Shown here: positions 23,517-32,029 of the stretch, in pieces
Layout of the letters: the number at the start of each line of letters is the position of its first letter
How positions within the stretch are numbered: position 1 is the stretch's first letter
NCBI RefSeq assembly: GCF_003269295.1
Contig: NZ_QLTT01000007.1
Span: 186,001 to 250,000 of the forward strand
DNA from: Lentzea atacamensis
GTDB taxonomy: Bacteria; Actinomycetota; Actinomycetes; Mycobacteriales; Pseudonocardiaceae
Length of the DNA stretch: 64,000 nucleotides
Reading direction: 5' to 3'
Program-made: the position numbers and the translations under genes
Notes under the pieces: model-generated
Told to the model about the DNA's origin: nothing
Database searches by the model: none
Seen by the model: the letters and a program-made list of their open reading frames with translations, nothing else

Positions 23517-24245
23517 CTACGGAATGCTAGCGAAGGTGATCCCCGGCGCGACGGGGCCAGAGCGGGTCAAAGTGCGGTCCGTCAGGGGGAGGGTTCCGTC
23601 CAGTGCCGCGAGCACAGCGTCACGTGCCATCGGCAGCACCTCGGCCACAGTGACGTCTCGGTCCAGCTCGTGCGAGAGCGAAGCGACGCCCGCGTCCTTG
23701 ATGCCGCACGGGATGATGTCGCCGAACGCGTCGAGGCTCGCGTTGCAGTTGATCTCGAAGCCGTGCATGGTCACGCCGCGCTGCACGCGGATGCCGATCG
23801 CGGCGACCTTGCGCTCCGGGCCGCGGTCGTCGGCCGGGATCCACACGCCGCTGCGGCCCTCGACCCGGCCGGTGTGCACGCCGAGCTGGTCGCACACGTC
23901 GATCAGGCCCTGCTCGATGCGCCGCACGTACTCCACGACGTCCATCGGCTCGATCAGCCTGACGATCGGATAGCCGACCAGCTGACCAGGACCGTGCCAG
24001 GTGATCTTGCCGCCGCGGTCGACGTCGATGACCGGGGTGTCGCCGCCGCGCGGGCGCTCCTCGTCCAGAGTGCGTCGGCCGCACGTGTAGACGGGCGGGT
24101 GCTCGAGCAGGAGCAGCGTGTCCTCAGCGGTGCCGCCTGCGCGCTTCTCCGCGATCTCCTTCTGGAGGTCCCACGCCGCCATGTAGTCGATGAGGCCCAG
24201 CTCACGGACGACGACGGGGTCTGACGAGGTGCGGCACGAGTTCAC
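23517..24245 (-). CDS. lipB: Octanoyl-[ACP]:protein N-octanoyltransferase
   Basis: The 242-residue protein has the LipB motifs GGKITWHGPGQLVGYP, KVAAIGIR with the catalytic Lys, and IIPCGIKD with the nucleophilic Cys. It moves octanoyl from ACP to lipoyl domains such as those of the E2 encoded at 25835-27562. The GTG start overlaps the PAP2 gene by 44 nt; a later start is possible. lipA, normally next to it, is not in the window. Order with the epimerase and E2 genes matches Mycobacterium Rv2215-Rv2217. Confidence 0.96.
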   Translation of the reverse strand: MNSCRTSSDPVVVRELGLIDYMAAWDLQKEIAEKRAGGTAEDTLLLLEHPPVYTCGRRTLDEERPRGGDTPVIDVDRGGKITWHGPGQLVGYPIVRLIEPMDVVEYVRRIEQGLIDVCDQLGVHTGRVEGRSGVWIPADDRGPERKVAAIGIRVQRGVTMHGFEINCNASLDAFGDIIPCGIKDAGVASLSHELDRDVTVAEVLPMARDAVLAALDGTLPLTDRTLTRSGPVAPGITFASIP

Positions 24246-24780
24246 GACCCGACGTTACCAACCCCAGAGCCAGCGCTGCCACGAGTCCAACACCCGTCAC
24301 ACCCAGCACCGCGCCGATGACATCGGTGACCCAGTGCATCTCCAGCACGACCCTGGCGAACCCGGCCACGAGCACCGCCAGAACGGCCCACAACACGCCA
24401 CGGTGCAGCAGCACGATCATCGTGAACGCCACCGAGGCGACTGCCACGGTGTGCCCGCTCGGATAGCTCGGCAGGTGGTACTCCACAGGCCGCACCCGGT
24501 CGAACAGCCACCGCACCAACACCGTCGCGCAACACAGCCCGTGCAACGCCAACGCCTTCCACAACCGCAGATCACGCCGCCGCCACGCCAGCACGAACAA
24601 CACCGCCGCGAACGACCACCCGATCGTCGGCCCGAGCACCAGGCTCACGACGTACGCCGTCGCCCGCAGCCAATCCGGGCGCGGCAGCGCGTCGTGCACC
24701 CACACGTCGAGCCCGGTGACCTCCGGCATGCCGAGCAGGATCCAGGAGATCAGCAGGACGGCGGCGACCACACGAGTCAT
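24202..24780 (-). CDS. PAP2-family membrane phosphatase
   Basis: The 192-residue membrane protein has about six helices and the three phosphatase motifs: DRVRPVEYH, YPSGHT and ARVVLEMHWVTD, with catalytic His residues in the last two. It would dephosphorylate a lipid phosphate or undecaprenyl pyrophosphate on the outer face of the membrane. The start overlaps the stop of the epimerase gene (ATGA) and the end overlaps lipB, so the three genes form one transcript. Confidence 0.9.
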   Translation of the reverse strand: MTRVVAAVLLISWILLGMPEVTGLDVWVHDALPRPDWLRATAYVVSLVLGPTIGWSFAAVLFVLAWRRRDLRLWKALALHGLCCATVLVRWLFDRVRPVEYHLPSYPSGHTVAVASVAFTMIVLLHRGVLWAVLAVLVAGFARVVLEMHWVTDVIGAVLGVTGVGLVAALALGLVTSGRELVPHLVRPRRRP

Positions 24781-25667
24781 GCGACCGCCGCGTTCAAGGC
24801 GGACGGCAGCGCGGGATGCATGAAGCGGAACCCGCGGCTCTCCAGCACCTTCGGCGTGAGCCCCGGCCCGCTCAGCAGCAGTTCCTGCGCCATCTCCGCA
24901 CCGAGCAACGTCTTCAACGCGAACGCCGGCACCACCCACGGCGTCGGCCGGTGCAACGCCGCCCCGACCGCCTTGGTGAACTCGGCGTTCGTCACCGGCG
25001 TCGGACCGGCGACGTTCACCGGCCCGCGAATCTCGTCGTGCTCGACGACGAACCGGTACGCGGACACCACGTCGTCCAGCGACACCCACGGGAAGAACTG
25101 CTCCCCGGTCCCGAGCTTGCCGCCCAGGAAGAACTGGAACACAGGCTTCAGCCGGCCGAACACCCCGCCCGACGGCGAGATCACGACGGCGGTGCGCATC
25201 AGCACCACCCGCACGCCACCCTCCTGCGCCACGGACGTCGCCGCCTCCCAGTCCTGGGTCAGCCGCGACATGAACGTGTGCCCGCCCGGCGCGTCCTCGT
25301 CCGCCAGCCGCGAACCGGTGTCGCCGTAGAAGTGGGCGCCCGACGAGTTCACCAGCGCCGGCACCCCGTGCTCGACGACCGCCGCCGACAACACCTCGGC
25401 CGGCACGACGCGGCTGTCGTGCAACACCTGCTTGCGCGCGTCGTCCCACCGCTTGTCGCCGATGCCCGCACCGCACAGGTTCACGACGGCGTCGACGCCG
25501 TCGAACGTCCCTGAGTCGATGCGCCCGGCATACGGGTCCCACCCGCGTTCGTCAGGCGCGGCGGTCTTGCGGCGCACCAGCCGCAGCACCTCGTGCCCGG
25601 CGGCGCGCATCGACGCGACCAGACTCGTCCCGATCAAGCCCGACGATCCCGCGATGACAACTCGCAT
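24777..25667 (-). CDS. TIGR01777-type NAD(P)-dependent epimerase family protein
   Basis: The 296-residue Rossmann protein begins MRVVIAGSSGLIGTSL and has the family motifs VNLCGAGIGDKRW, SSGAHFYGDTG and a C-terminal DUF1731-like part (LLSGPGLTPKVLESRGFRF). Its substrate is unknown. ATG at 25667 is used because the glycine-rich loop follows directly; the upstream frame lacks homology. The gene lies between E2 and lipB exactly as Rv2216 does in Mycobacterium. Confidence 0.9.
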   Translation of the reverse strand: MRVVIAGSSGLIGTSLVASMRAAGHEVLRLVRRKTAAPDERGWDPYAGRIDSGTFDGVDAVVNLCGAGIGDKRWDDARKQVLHDSRVVPAEVLSAAVVEHGVPALVNSSGAHFYGDTGSRLADEDAPGGHTFMSRLTQDWEAATSVAQEGGVRVVLMRTAVVISPSGGVFGRLKPVFQFFLGGKLGTGEQFFPWVSLDDVVSAYRFVVEHDEIRGPVNVAGPTPVTNAEFTKAVGAALHRPTPWVVPAFALKTLLGAEMAQELLLSGPGLTPKVLESRGFRFMHPALPSALNAAVA

Positions 25668-25737
25668 GAGTAGATCGTTCCGCACTGTGTCATTACCTGC
25701 ACAGCAATACGTCGCATGCAGAAGCCCAGATGTGCCG

Positions 25738-25769
25738 AAGGCCACCCCGGGCAGAACCGGGGTGGCCTT
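25738..25769. terminator. Hairpin terminator between E2 and epimerase genes
   Basis: A perfect 13-bp stem (25738-25750 and 25757-25769) with AA/TT ends lies downstream of the E2 gene. Confidence 0.7.
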
Positions 25770-25776
25770 CGACCAG

Positions 25777-25820
25777 TATCCGATATATCAGGGACTGATA
25801 CCCAATATATTGGATATCAG
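25777..25820. repeat. AT-rich palindromic repeat pair
   Basis: TATCCGATATATCA (25777-25790) is followed by a 26-bp near-perfect palindrome (25795-25820) centred on an AATATATT-like core. It lies just past the E2 stop. Confidence 0.8.
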
Positions 25821-25834
25821 CGCTGATCAGGCGC

Positions 25835-27562
25835 TCAGAGACCGAGGTCGGCCTCGAACGCGCCCTCCTCCAGACGGTTCTTGACCGTCGTGAGGAAGCG
25901 GCCCGCGTCGGCACCGTCGACCAGGCGGTGGTCGTAGGTGAGCGCGAGGTACATCATCGAGCGGATCGCGATGGTGTCGTCGCCGTTCTCGTCGGTGATG
26001 ACGACCGGACGCTTCTTCACCACGCCGACGCCCAGGATGCCGACCTGCGGCTGCTGGATGATCGGGGTGTCGAAGAGCGCGCCGTTGCTGCCCAGGTTGG
26101 TCAGCGAGAACGTGCCACCGGTGAGCTCGTCCGGCGTGAGCTTGTTCGAACGGGCGCGCGCGGCCAGGTCACCGATCTTGTGGGCGATGCCCGACAGGTT
26201 CAGGTCACCGGCGTTGTGGATCACGGCGTTGAGCAGGCCGCGCTCCGTGTCGATCGCCAGACCGAGGTGCTCGGCACCGTGGTAGGTGACCTCCTTGCGC
26301 TCCTCGTCGATCGACGCGTTGAGCACCGGGTGGGCCTTGAGCGCCTCGATGGCTGCCTTCGCGAAGAACGGCAGGAACGTGAGCTTCGCGCCCTCACGCG
26401 CCTCGAACGCCTTCTTCGCCTGGTTGCGCAGGCGGGCGATCTTGGTGACGTCGACCTCGAACACCTGGGTGAGCTGGGCCGACATCTGCAGTGACTCGCG
26501 GGTGCGCTGCGCGACGATCTGACGCAGGCGCGGGAGCTTCTGCACGGTGCCGCGCTTGCCGGAGTTGTCGACCGCGACCGGAGCGGCGGTGCGAGTGGCG
26601 GGGGCAGCGGCCGGAGCAGCGGCGGCGGGAGCCGGAGCCGGGGCCTTCTTGGCCTCGACGGCGGCGAGCACGTCCTGCTTGCGGATGCGGCCACCGACGC
26701 CGGTGCCCTTCAGCGAGCTCAGGTCGATGCCGTTCTCCGACGCGAGCTTGCGCACCAGCGGCGTGACGTACGGCGTGCCGTTCGCGTCGTCAGAAGAAGG
26801 CGCGGCGGGCGCGGCCTGCGGAGCCGGAGCGGCCGGAGCCGGGGCGGCCTGCGGGGCCGGAGCCGGAGCAGCGGCGGGAGCAGGAGCCGGAGCAGCCGGG
26901 GCGGGCGCGGGAGCCGGGGCGGGCGCGGCGGCCGGAGCCGGGCTGCCCGAACCGATGACGGCGAGCTTGCCACCGACCTCGACGGTCTCGTCCTCACCCG
27001 CGGTGATCTCGAGCAGCGTGCCCGCGACCGGCGACGGGATCTCGGTGTCGACCTTGTCGGTCGAGACCTCGAGCAGCGGCTCGTCGACCTCGACGCTGTC
27101 GCCGACCTGCTTCAGCCACCGGGTGACGGTGCCCTCGGTGACGGACTCGCCGAGCGCGGGCATCGTGACGTCGGTGCCCTGAGCCGAACCACCGGACTGG
27201 GCGGGCGCGGCCGGAGCCTCCTGCGCGGCCTCGGCGGGCTGCGCCGACGGCTGGGTCTGCTGCGGCTCGGGCTCGGGCGCGGACTCCTGGGCGGGAGCCG
27301 GTGCGGGAGCGGCGGAACCGCTGTCACCGTCACCGATGATCGCGAGCTCGCCGCCGACCTCGACGGTGTCGTCCTCCTGCGCGACGATCTTCTGCAGGAC
27401 GCCGGCCGCCGGGGACGGGATCTCGGTGTCGACCTTGTCGGTGGACACCTCGAGCAACGGCTCGTCCACCTCCACCCGGTCGCCTTCCTGCTTCAACCAC
27501 CGGGTGACCGTGCCCTCGGTGACGCTCTCACCGAGTGCGGGCATCTGGACGGAGAAGGCCAT
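25835..27562 (-). CDS. sucB: Dihydrolipoamide acyltransferase, E2 of 2-oxoacid dehydrogenase
   Basis: The 575-residue E2 has two lipoyl domains (near 1-80 and 130-205), each with EVSTDKVDTEIPSP carrying the lipoylated Lys. Long Ala-Pro linkers follow, then an E3-binding domain (VTPLVRKLASENGIDL) and a C-terminal catalytic domain with DHRLVDGADAGRF. It forms the core of the pyruvate and/or 2-oxoglutarate dehydrogenase complexes; in Mycobacterium the orthologue (DlaT) serves pyruvate dehydrogenase. The lipoamide dehydrogenase gene lies 50 nt upstream on the same strand. Confidence 0.95.
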   Translation of the reverse strand: MAFSVQMPALGESVTEGTVTRWLKQEGDRVEVDEPLLEVSTDKVDTEIPSPAAGVLQKIVAQEDDTVEVGGELAIIGDGDSGSAAPAPAPAQESAPEPEPQQTQPSAQPAEAAQEAPAAPAQSGGSAQGTDVTMPALGESVTEGTVTRWLKQVGDSVEVDEPLLEVSTDKVDTEIPSPVAGTLLEITAGEDETVEVGGKLAVIGSGSPAPAAAPAPAPAPAPAAPAPAPAAAPAPAPQAAPAPAAPAPQAAPAAPSSDDANGTPYVTPLVRKLASENGIDLSSLKGTGVGGRIRKQDVLAAVEAKKAPAPAPAAAAPAAAPATRTAAPVAVDNSGKRGTVQKLPRLRQIVAQRTRESLQMSAQLTQVFEVDVTKIARLRNQAKKAFEAREGAKLTFLPFFAKAAIEALKAHPVLNASIDEERKEVTYHGAEHLGLAIDTERGLLNAVIHNAGDLNLSGIAHKIGDLAARARSNKLTPDELTGGTFSLTNLGSNGALFDTPIIQQPQVGILGVGVVKKRPVVITDENGDDTIAIRSMMYLALTYDHRLVDGADAGRFLTTVKNRLEEGAFEADLGL

Positions 27563-27612
27563 TGTTCGCTGACTCCTCGTGCTCTCGTGTGGCTGACTTG
27601 GATGGGGAACGG

Positions 27613-29001
27613 TCAGCCGTGCACGTGCAGCGGCTTGCCGGCCAGGGCGAGGAAGGCCTCGCCGAGGGCTTCAGTCTGGGTCGGGTGGGCGTGGATCAGC
27701 GGAGCCACGTCCTCCGGGTAAGCCTCCCAGCTGTAGATCAGCTGGGCCTCACCGATGAGCTCGCCGACGCGCTCGCCGACCATGGTGACGCCGACAACGG
27801 GACCGTCCGGGGCCTTGATCAGCTTCACGCCGCCGGCGGTCTTGAGGATCTGGCTCTTGCCGTTGCCCGCGAGGTCGTAGATGAACACCTCGGCGGAACC
27901 GTACTTCTCCTTGGCCGCGGCCTCGGAGAGACCGACGGAGGCGACCTCGGGCTTGCAGTAGGTGACGCGCGGGATGCCCGCCTCGTCGATCACCTTCGGG
28001 TTCTGGCCCGCGATCTCCTCGGCCACGAAGATGCCCTGCTGGAAACCGCGGTGCGCGAGCTGCAGGCCGGGCACGATGTCGCCGACGGCGTACACGTTCG
28101 GCAGGTTCGTGCGCAGGCGCTCGTCGGTGATGACGAACCCGCGGTCGATCTTGATGCCGGCGTCCTCGTAACCGTGGCCCGCGGTGTTCGGGCCGCGGCC
28201 GACCGCGACGAGCAGCAGGTCGGCGTCGAGGACGTCGCCGTTCTCCAGCGTGACGGACACGCCGGAGTCGGTCTGGGTGGCGCCGGTGAACTTCACACCG
28301 GTCTTGAACTTGATGCCGCGCTTGCGGAAGGCGCGCTCGAGCTGCTTGGAGGCGTACTCGTCCTCGGCGGGCACCAGGCGGGGCAGCGCCTCGACGATGG
28401 TCACCTCGGCGCCGAACGACTGCCACACGCTCGCGAACTCCACGCCGATGACGCCGCCGCCCAGGACGACGACCTTCTCCGGGATGAAGTCCAGGTTGAG
28501 CGCCTGGTCGCTGGTGATGACGCGGCCGCCGATCTCCAGACCGGGCAGGCTCCTCGCGTACGAGCCGGTCGCTAGCACCACGTTCTTGCCGACGTAGCGC
28601 TGACCGTTCACGACAACGGTGTTCGGGCCGACGAACGTGCCAGCGCCCTCGACCAGGGTGACCTTGTTGGCCTTCGCGAGACCCTGCAGACCCTTGTAGA
28701 GCCGCGAGATCACGCCGTCCTTGTACGAGTTGACGCCGGCGATGTCGATGCCCTCGAGCGAGCTCTTGACGCCGAACTGGTCGCCTTCGCGCGCGTTGTC
28801 CGCGACCTCGGCCGCGTGCAGCAGCGCCTTGGTCGGGATGCAGCCGCGGTGCAGGCACGTGCCACCCAGCTTGTCCTTCTCGACCAGGACGACGGACAGG
28901 CCGAGCTCGGCCGCGCGGAACGCGCAGGCGTAGCCGCCCGAACCGCCGCCGAGGATCACGAGGTCGGCGTTGGTGGCCGAATCCAGTTCCGGCGAAGTCA
29001 C
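27613..29001 (-). CDS. lpdA: Dihydrolipoamide dehydrogenase (E3)
   Basis: The 462-residue flavoprotein has the FAD motif LGGGSGGY, the redox-active disulfide in GGTCLHRGCIPTK, an NAD-binding GGGVIGVE motif and the C-terminal HAHPTQTE with the active-site His. It reoxidises the lipoyl groups of E2. GTG at 29001 is preceded by GAGGAG. It is co-transcribed with the E2 gene downstream. A 179-nt divergent region separates it from the next plus-strand gene. Confidence 0.97.
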   Translation of the reverse strand: MTSPELDSATNADLVILGGGSGGYACAFRAAELGLSVVLVEKDKLGGTCLHRGCIPTKALLHAAEVADNAREGDQFGVKSSLEGIDIAGVNSYKDGVISRLYKGLQGLAKANKVTLVEGAGTFVGPNTVVVNGQRYVGKNVVLATGSYARSLPGLEIGGRVITSDQALNLDFIPEKVVVLGGGVIGVEFASVWQSFGAEVTIVEALPRLVPAEDEYASKQLERAFRKRGIKFKTGVKFTGATQTDSGVSVTLENGDVLDADLLLVAVGRGPNTAGHGYEDAGIKIDRGFVITDERLRTNLPNVYAVGDIVPGLQLAHRGFQQGIFVAEEIAGQNPKVIDEAGIPRVTYCKPEVASVGLSEAAAKEKYGSAEVFIYDLAGNGKSQILKTAGGVKLIKAPDGPVVGVTMVGERVGELIGEAQLIYSWEAYPEDVAPLIHAHPTQTEALGEAFLALAGKPLHVHG

Positions 29002-29180
29002 TTCGGATCTCCTCGGGATTACTTACTACGCGCGGGTGCGCGCGAGGTACGCGGCCATCTTGTCACTAGTTGCCAGAGCGTGGTGATCCGGCATAGGAGA
29101 CCACGCCCTCTTCTGATCATTCACCTACTCATAACACGCACACCTGGCACCATGGTGGAGGGAAGCGCAGGAGGTGCTCG

Positions 29181-29507
29181 ATGGGGCTGTTCGATCGTTT
29201 TCGCAGGAAGCCGCGCCCTGGTGTGCTGCGAACCGCCTCGAGTCAGGACACGAGTCACCTCGAGCAGTGGGCCGCGAGCCGTCAGGGCGTGGAGGCCTAT
29301 GTGGAGCCCAAGACCACGGTGACCGAAACCACTGTGGTCCTGGTCGCTCACGACGGCGAGTGGACCAGGCGCCGGGTCGCCTCTCCCGACGCCGCCCGCA
29401 CCTTCGCCCGCAAGCTCGGCATGCCGATCTACGACGCCGGCATCGTCGGCTACCCGAAGCGCATGCGCGACTACACCGCGCGCAAGAAGGCCGCGGGCGA
29501 GTCCTAG
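29181..29507 (+). CDS. Conserved small actinobacterial protein of unknown function
   Basis: This 108-residue basic protein begins MGLFDRFRRKP and contains TTVVLVAHDGEWTRRRV and PIYDAGIVGYPKRM. I recall similar short proteins in other actinomycetes, sometimes labelled oxidoreductase, but see no catalytic motif. An AGGAGG site precedes the ATG. It overlaps the end of the convergent OsmC-family gene by 4 nt. Confidence 0.75.
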   Translation: MGLFDRFRRKPRPGVLRTASSQDTSHLEQWAASRQGVEAYVEPKTTVTETTVVLVAHDGEWTRRRVASPDAARTFARKLGMPIYDAGIVGYPKRMRDYTARKKAAGES

Positions 29508-29968
29508 ACCTTCACCTGCGGCTCGTGCCGCACCGGGAAGTTGACGCTCGCCGCGATGAAGCACATCGAGTGCGCCTTCTCGTGCAACGCCTGCGCCTTC
29601 TCGCGGGTCTCGGGGTCGGCGACGGTCACGACGGGGTTGAGGGTCACCTCGGTGAACCGCCCCGACCCGTCGGGGTGCTCGGCCATCGTGCCGGTGGCGT
29701 GGTCGCGGTAGTCGGTGACGACGACCCCGTTCGCCGACGCCAGGTGCAGGTACCAGAGCATGTGGCACTGCGACAGCGACGCGACGAGCAACTCCTCGGG
29801 GTTGTAGCGGCTGCGGTCACCCCGGAACGACGGATCCGACGACCCAAGAATCGTCTCTTTGCCTTCAGCGCGCACCTCGTGCGCCCGCTCATAGGCCTTG
29901 TACCCGGAAGTCCCGCTCCCGGTGTTTCCGGTCCACACGACATCGATCTCGTACTGATGCGTCCCCAT
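29504..29968 (-). CDS. OsmC/Ohr-family peroxidase-like protein
   Basis: The 154-residue protein shows the OsmC-family pattern: NPEELLVASLSQCHMLWYL with the first reactive Cys, and HEKAHSMCFIAASVN with the second. Such proteins reduce organic hydroperoxides with lipoyl or thiol reductants. Being close to the lipoamide dehydrogenase gene may be relevant, since Ohr can be recycled by lipoylated proteins. The start is ATG at 29968. Confidence 0.88.
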   Translation of the reverse strand: MGTHQYEIDVVWTGNTGSGTSGYKAYERAHEVRAEGKETILGSSDPSFRGDRSRYNPEELLVASLSQCHMLWYLHLASANGVVVTDYRDHATGTMAEHPDGSGRFTEVTLNPVVTVADPETREKAQALHEKAHSMCFIAASVNFPVRHEPQVKV

Positions 29969-30064
29969 GTGGAAATCCTTCTCTCACCGGCTCCGGCCGC
30001 CTAGCCCGGTGAGACGCGTGTCTCCGTTCAGCCGCACCCGTTCGCGCCCGACGAACGCCACCCC

Positions 30065-30080
30065 AACCGATATATCAGTT
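30065..30080. repeat. AT-rich palindrome AACCGATATATCAGTT
   Basis: This 16-mer occurs again in exact inverse orientation at 40584-40599. Confidence 0.8.
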
Positions 30081-30107
30081 CCCTCCACCCCTCCAACCTG
30101 CTGCTTA

Positions 30108-30158
30108 GCAATGACTCTTTGGGCGTCGTCCGCAAAACACTCATTGCAAAGGTGTCGG
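30108..30158. repeat. TTGCAA-ended inverted repeat, copy 1
   Basis: Imperfect 20-nt arms, GCAATGACTC... and ...ACTCATTGC (30108-30127 and 30128-30147), are followed by AAAGGTG. Related copies occur at 40471, 55000 and 59448. Confidence 0.7.
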
Positions 30159-30305
30159 GGCGACGGCGTGCAGCGGCGTCGACGGCGCACGGCCTGCCGC
30201 TCGGCGAACGTCCAACCCGGACGATTCGCCAGGCGCGCGACGACGAGTCGCATGTGGACGCCGCAGAGATATCGGTTGCAGAAATGCGATTTCTCGTACG
30301 AAACA

Positions 30306-30340
30306 AAACGGGCGGAGTCCCGAAGGAACTCCGCCCGTTT
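30306..30340. terminator. Terminator downstream of pepA
   Basis: A perfect 13-bp stem (30306-30318 and 30328-30340) with AAA/TTT ends lies 15 nt past the pepA stop on the minus strand. Confidence 0.85.
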
Positions 30341-30354
30341 GGAAACGAGTGAAC

Positions 30355-31827
30355 TCAGCCGTTCGCGGCGATGTCCGCCAGCACTGCCGCGATGGTCCGC
30401 ACCGGAACGCCGGTGCCGCCCTTCGCGGTGTACCCGTACGGGCCACCCGTGTGGTACGCCGGGCCGGCGATGTCGATGTGCGCCCACTGCACGCCCTCGG
30501 CCACGAACTCGCGCAGGAACAGACCGGCCGCGAGCATGCCGCCCCACCGGTGCCCGGTGATGTTGGCCAGGTCCGCCAGGCGCGAGTCGAGGTCCGACCG
30601 CAGCTCCTCCGGCAGCGGCATCGGCCACGCCGACTCGCCGACCGCGGTGCCGATGGCCGCCACGCGGTCGCGGAAGTCGTCGGAGCCCATGACACCCGAG
30701 GTGCGCTTGCCCAGCGCCACGACCTGCGCGCCGGTCAGGGTCGCGGTCTCGATCAGGTAGTCAGGGCCGTCCTCGCACGCGCGCACGATGGCGTCGGACA
30801 GGATCAGGCGGCCCTCGGCGTCGGTGTTGAGCACCTCGACGGTCTTGCCGCCGTACATGGTGAGCACGTCGCCGGGGCGGTAGGCGTCGCCGGACGGCAT
30901 GTTCTCCGCCATCGGGATCGACGCGATGATCTCCAGCGGGTACTTGAGCTTCGCGGCGAGCACCATCGTGGCGACGATCGCGGCGGCACCGGCCATGTCG
31001 GACGTCATCTCGTCCATGCCCGCGGCGGGCTTGATCGAGATGCCGCCGGTGTCGAACGTGATGCCCTTGCCGACGAGCGCGACCTTCTTGGTGGCCTTGG
31101 TGCCCTTGTACGAGATGCGCACGAGCCGCGGCTGGCGCGACGAACCGCCGCCGACGCCCAGGATGCCGCCGAAGCCCTGCTTCTTCAGCGCCTTCTCGTC
31201 GAGCACCTCGACATCGAGGCCGGCGGCGGTGGCCAGCTTGGCGGCGCGGTCGGCGAACGAGCCGGGGTAGAGGTCGTTCGGCGGCGTGTTCACGAAGTCA
31301 CGCGCGATGGCGACGGCCTCGGAGATCGCGACGGCGGCCTTCAGCGCGGCCTTGTTCTCCTTCGAACCGGCGGCGACCAGGTCGACCTTCGCGACCGCGG
31401 GCTCGCCCTTCTCCGACTTGTACTCGGTGAACGCGTAGGCGCCGAGCAGCGTGCCCTCGGCGGCCGCGGCCAGATGCAGCGAAGCCAGCGTGTTGATCGC
31501 GCGCTTCTTGCCGGCCAGCGCGCGGGCGGCGACACCGGACGCACGGCGCACCTGCTCCTCGCCGGTGGTCTTGCCGAGGCCGACGGCCAGCACGAGCGGA
31601 GCCGCGAGCTTGCCGAACGTCGGTACCTTCACGAGCTCGTCGGCCTTGCCCGACGCGCGCAGGGTGCCCAGCACGTCGAGCAGCGCGCCGTCGAACGCGG
31701 CGTTGACAGCTTCGGCACCGGGGGCGAGCTCCAGACCGTCCGCACCCTGCAGGGTGCCCACGACGACTGCGTCCGCGGCGGTGGTGCTCAGGTCACCTTC
31801 GGTGAGGGCCAGCTTCGGGGCTGTCAC
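30355..31827 (-). CDS. pepA: Leucyl aminopeptidase (M17)
   Basis: The 490-residue M17 peptidase has the two-metal site motifs GKGITFDTGGISIKP and NTDAEGRLILSDA, with the intervening AGMDEMTSDMAGAA. It removes N-terminal residues from peptides in the cytosol. The GTG start is preceded by CTGGAG. The gene has the position of Rv2213 in Mycobacterium, between the ilvE region and the E2/lipB region. Confidence 0.96.
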   Translation of the reverse strand: MTAPKLALTEGDLSTTAADAVVVGTLQGADGLELAPGAEAVNAAFDGALLDVLGTLRASGKADELVKVPTFGKLAAPLVLAVGLGKTTGEEQVRRASGVAARALAGKKRAINTLASLHLAAAAEGTLLGAYAFTEYKSEKGEPAVAKVDLVAAGSKENKAALKAAVAISEAVAIARDFVNTPPNDLYPGSFADRAAKLATAAGLDVEVLDEKALKKQGFGGILGVGGGSSRQPRLVRISYKGTKATKKVALVGKGITFDTGGISIKPAAGMDEMTSDMAGAAAIVATMVLAAKLKYPLEIIASIPMAENMPSGDAYRPGDVLTMYGGKTVEVLNTDAEGRLILSDAIVRACEDGPDYLIETATLTGAQVVALGKRTSGVMGSDDFRDRVAAIGTAVGESAWPMPLPEELRSDLDSRLADLANITGHRWGGMLAAGLFLREFVAEGVQWAHIDIAGPAYHTGGPYGYTAKGGTGVPVRTIAAVLADIAANG

Positions 31828-32029
31828 GTGCTGCTCCAGGGTTGTACGTGGTGGGGAAGGCCGGAATCGTGACCTATGCTAAAGGTCGGACTGTCCCACC
31901 AATGCCGAGCCCCGCCACGTTCGCCGCAATCCGTGACGTTGACAGTTGCTCACGGTGGCGATTCGCCCATTTCGCGCATCAGTCGACCGGGTGGTTACGG
32001 CCGGATGCTGCATCTGCGAATGTGTACCG

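Larger units (their letters stand above)
29969..30305. other. Intergenic region rich in repeats, no gene seen
   Basis: The stretch between the OsmC-family and pepA genes holds one AT-rich palindrome (30065-30080), a TTGCAA-ended inverted repeat (30108-30147) and a half-site GATATCGGTT (30267-30276). Short open frames have no ribosome site or homology. Confidence 0.6.

Noticed and set aside
26547..27182. Ala/Gly-rich 211-aa frame opposite the E2 gene
   Set aside because: It is the antisense image of the E2 linker region; its low complexity follows from the Ala-Pro repeats.
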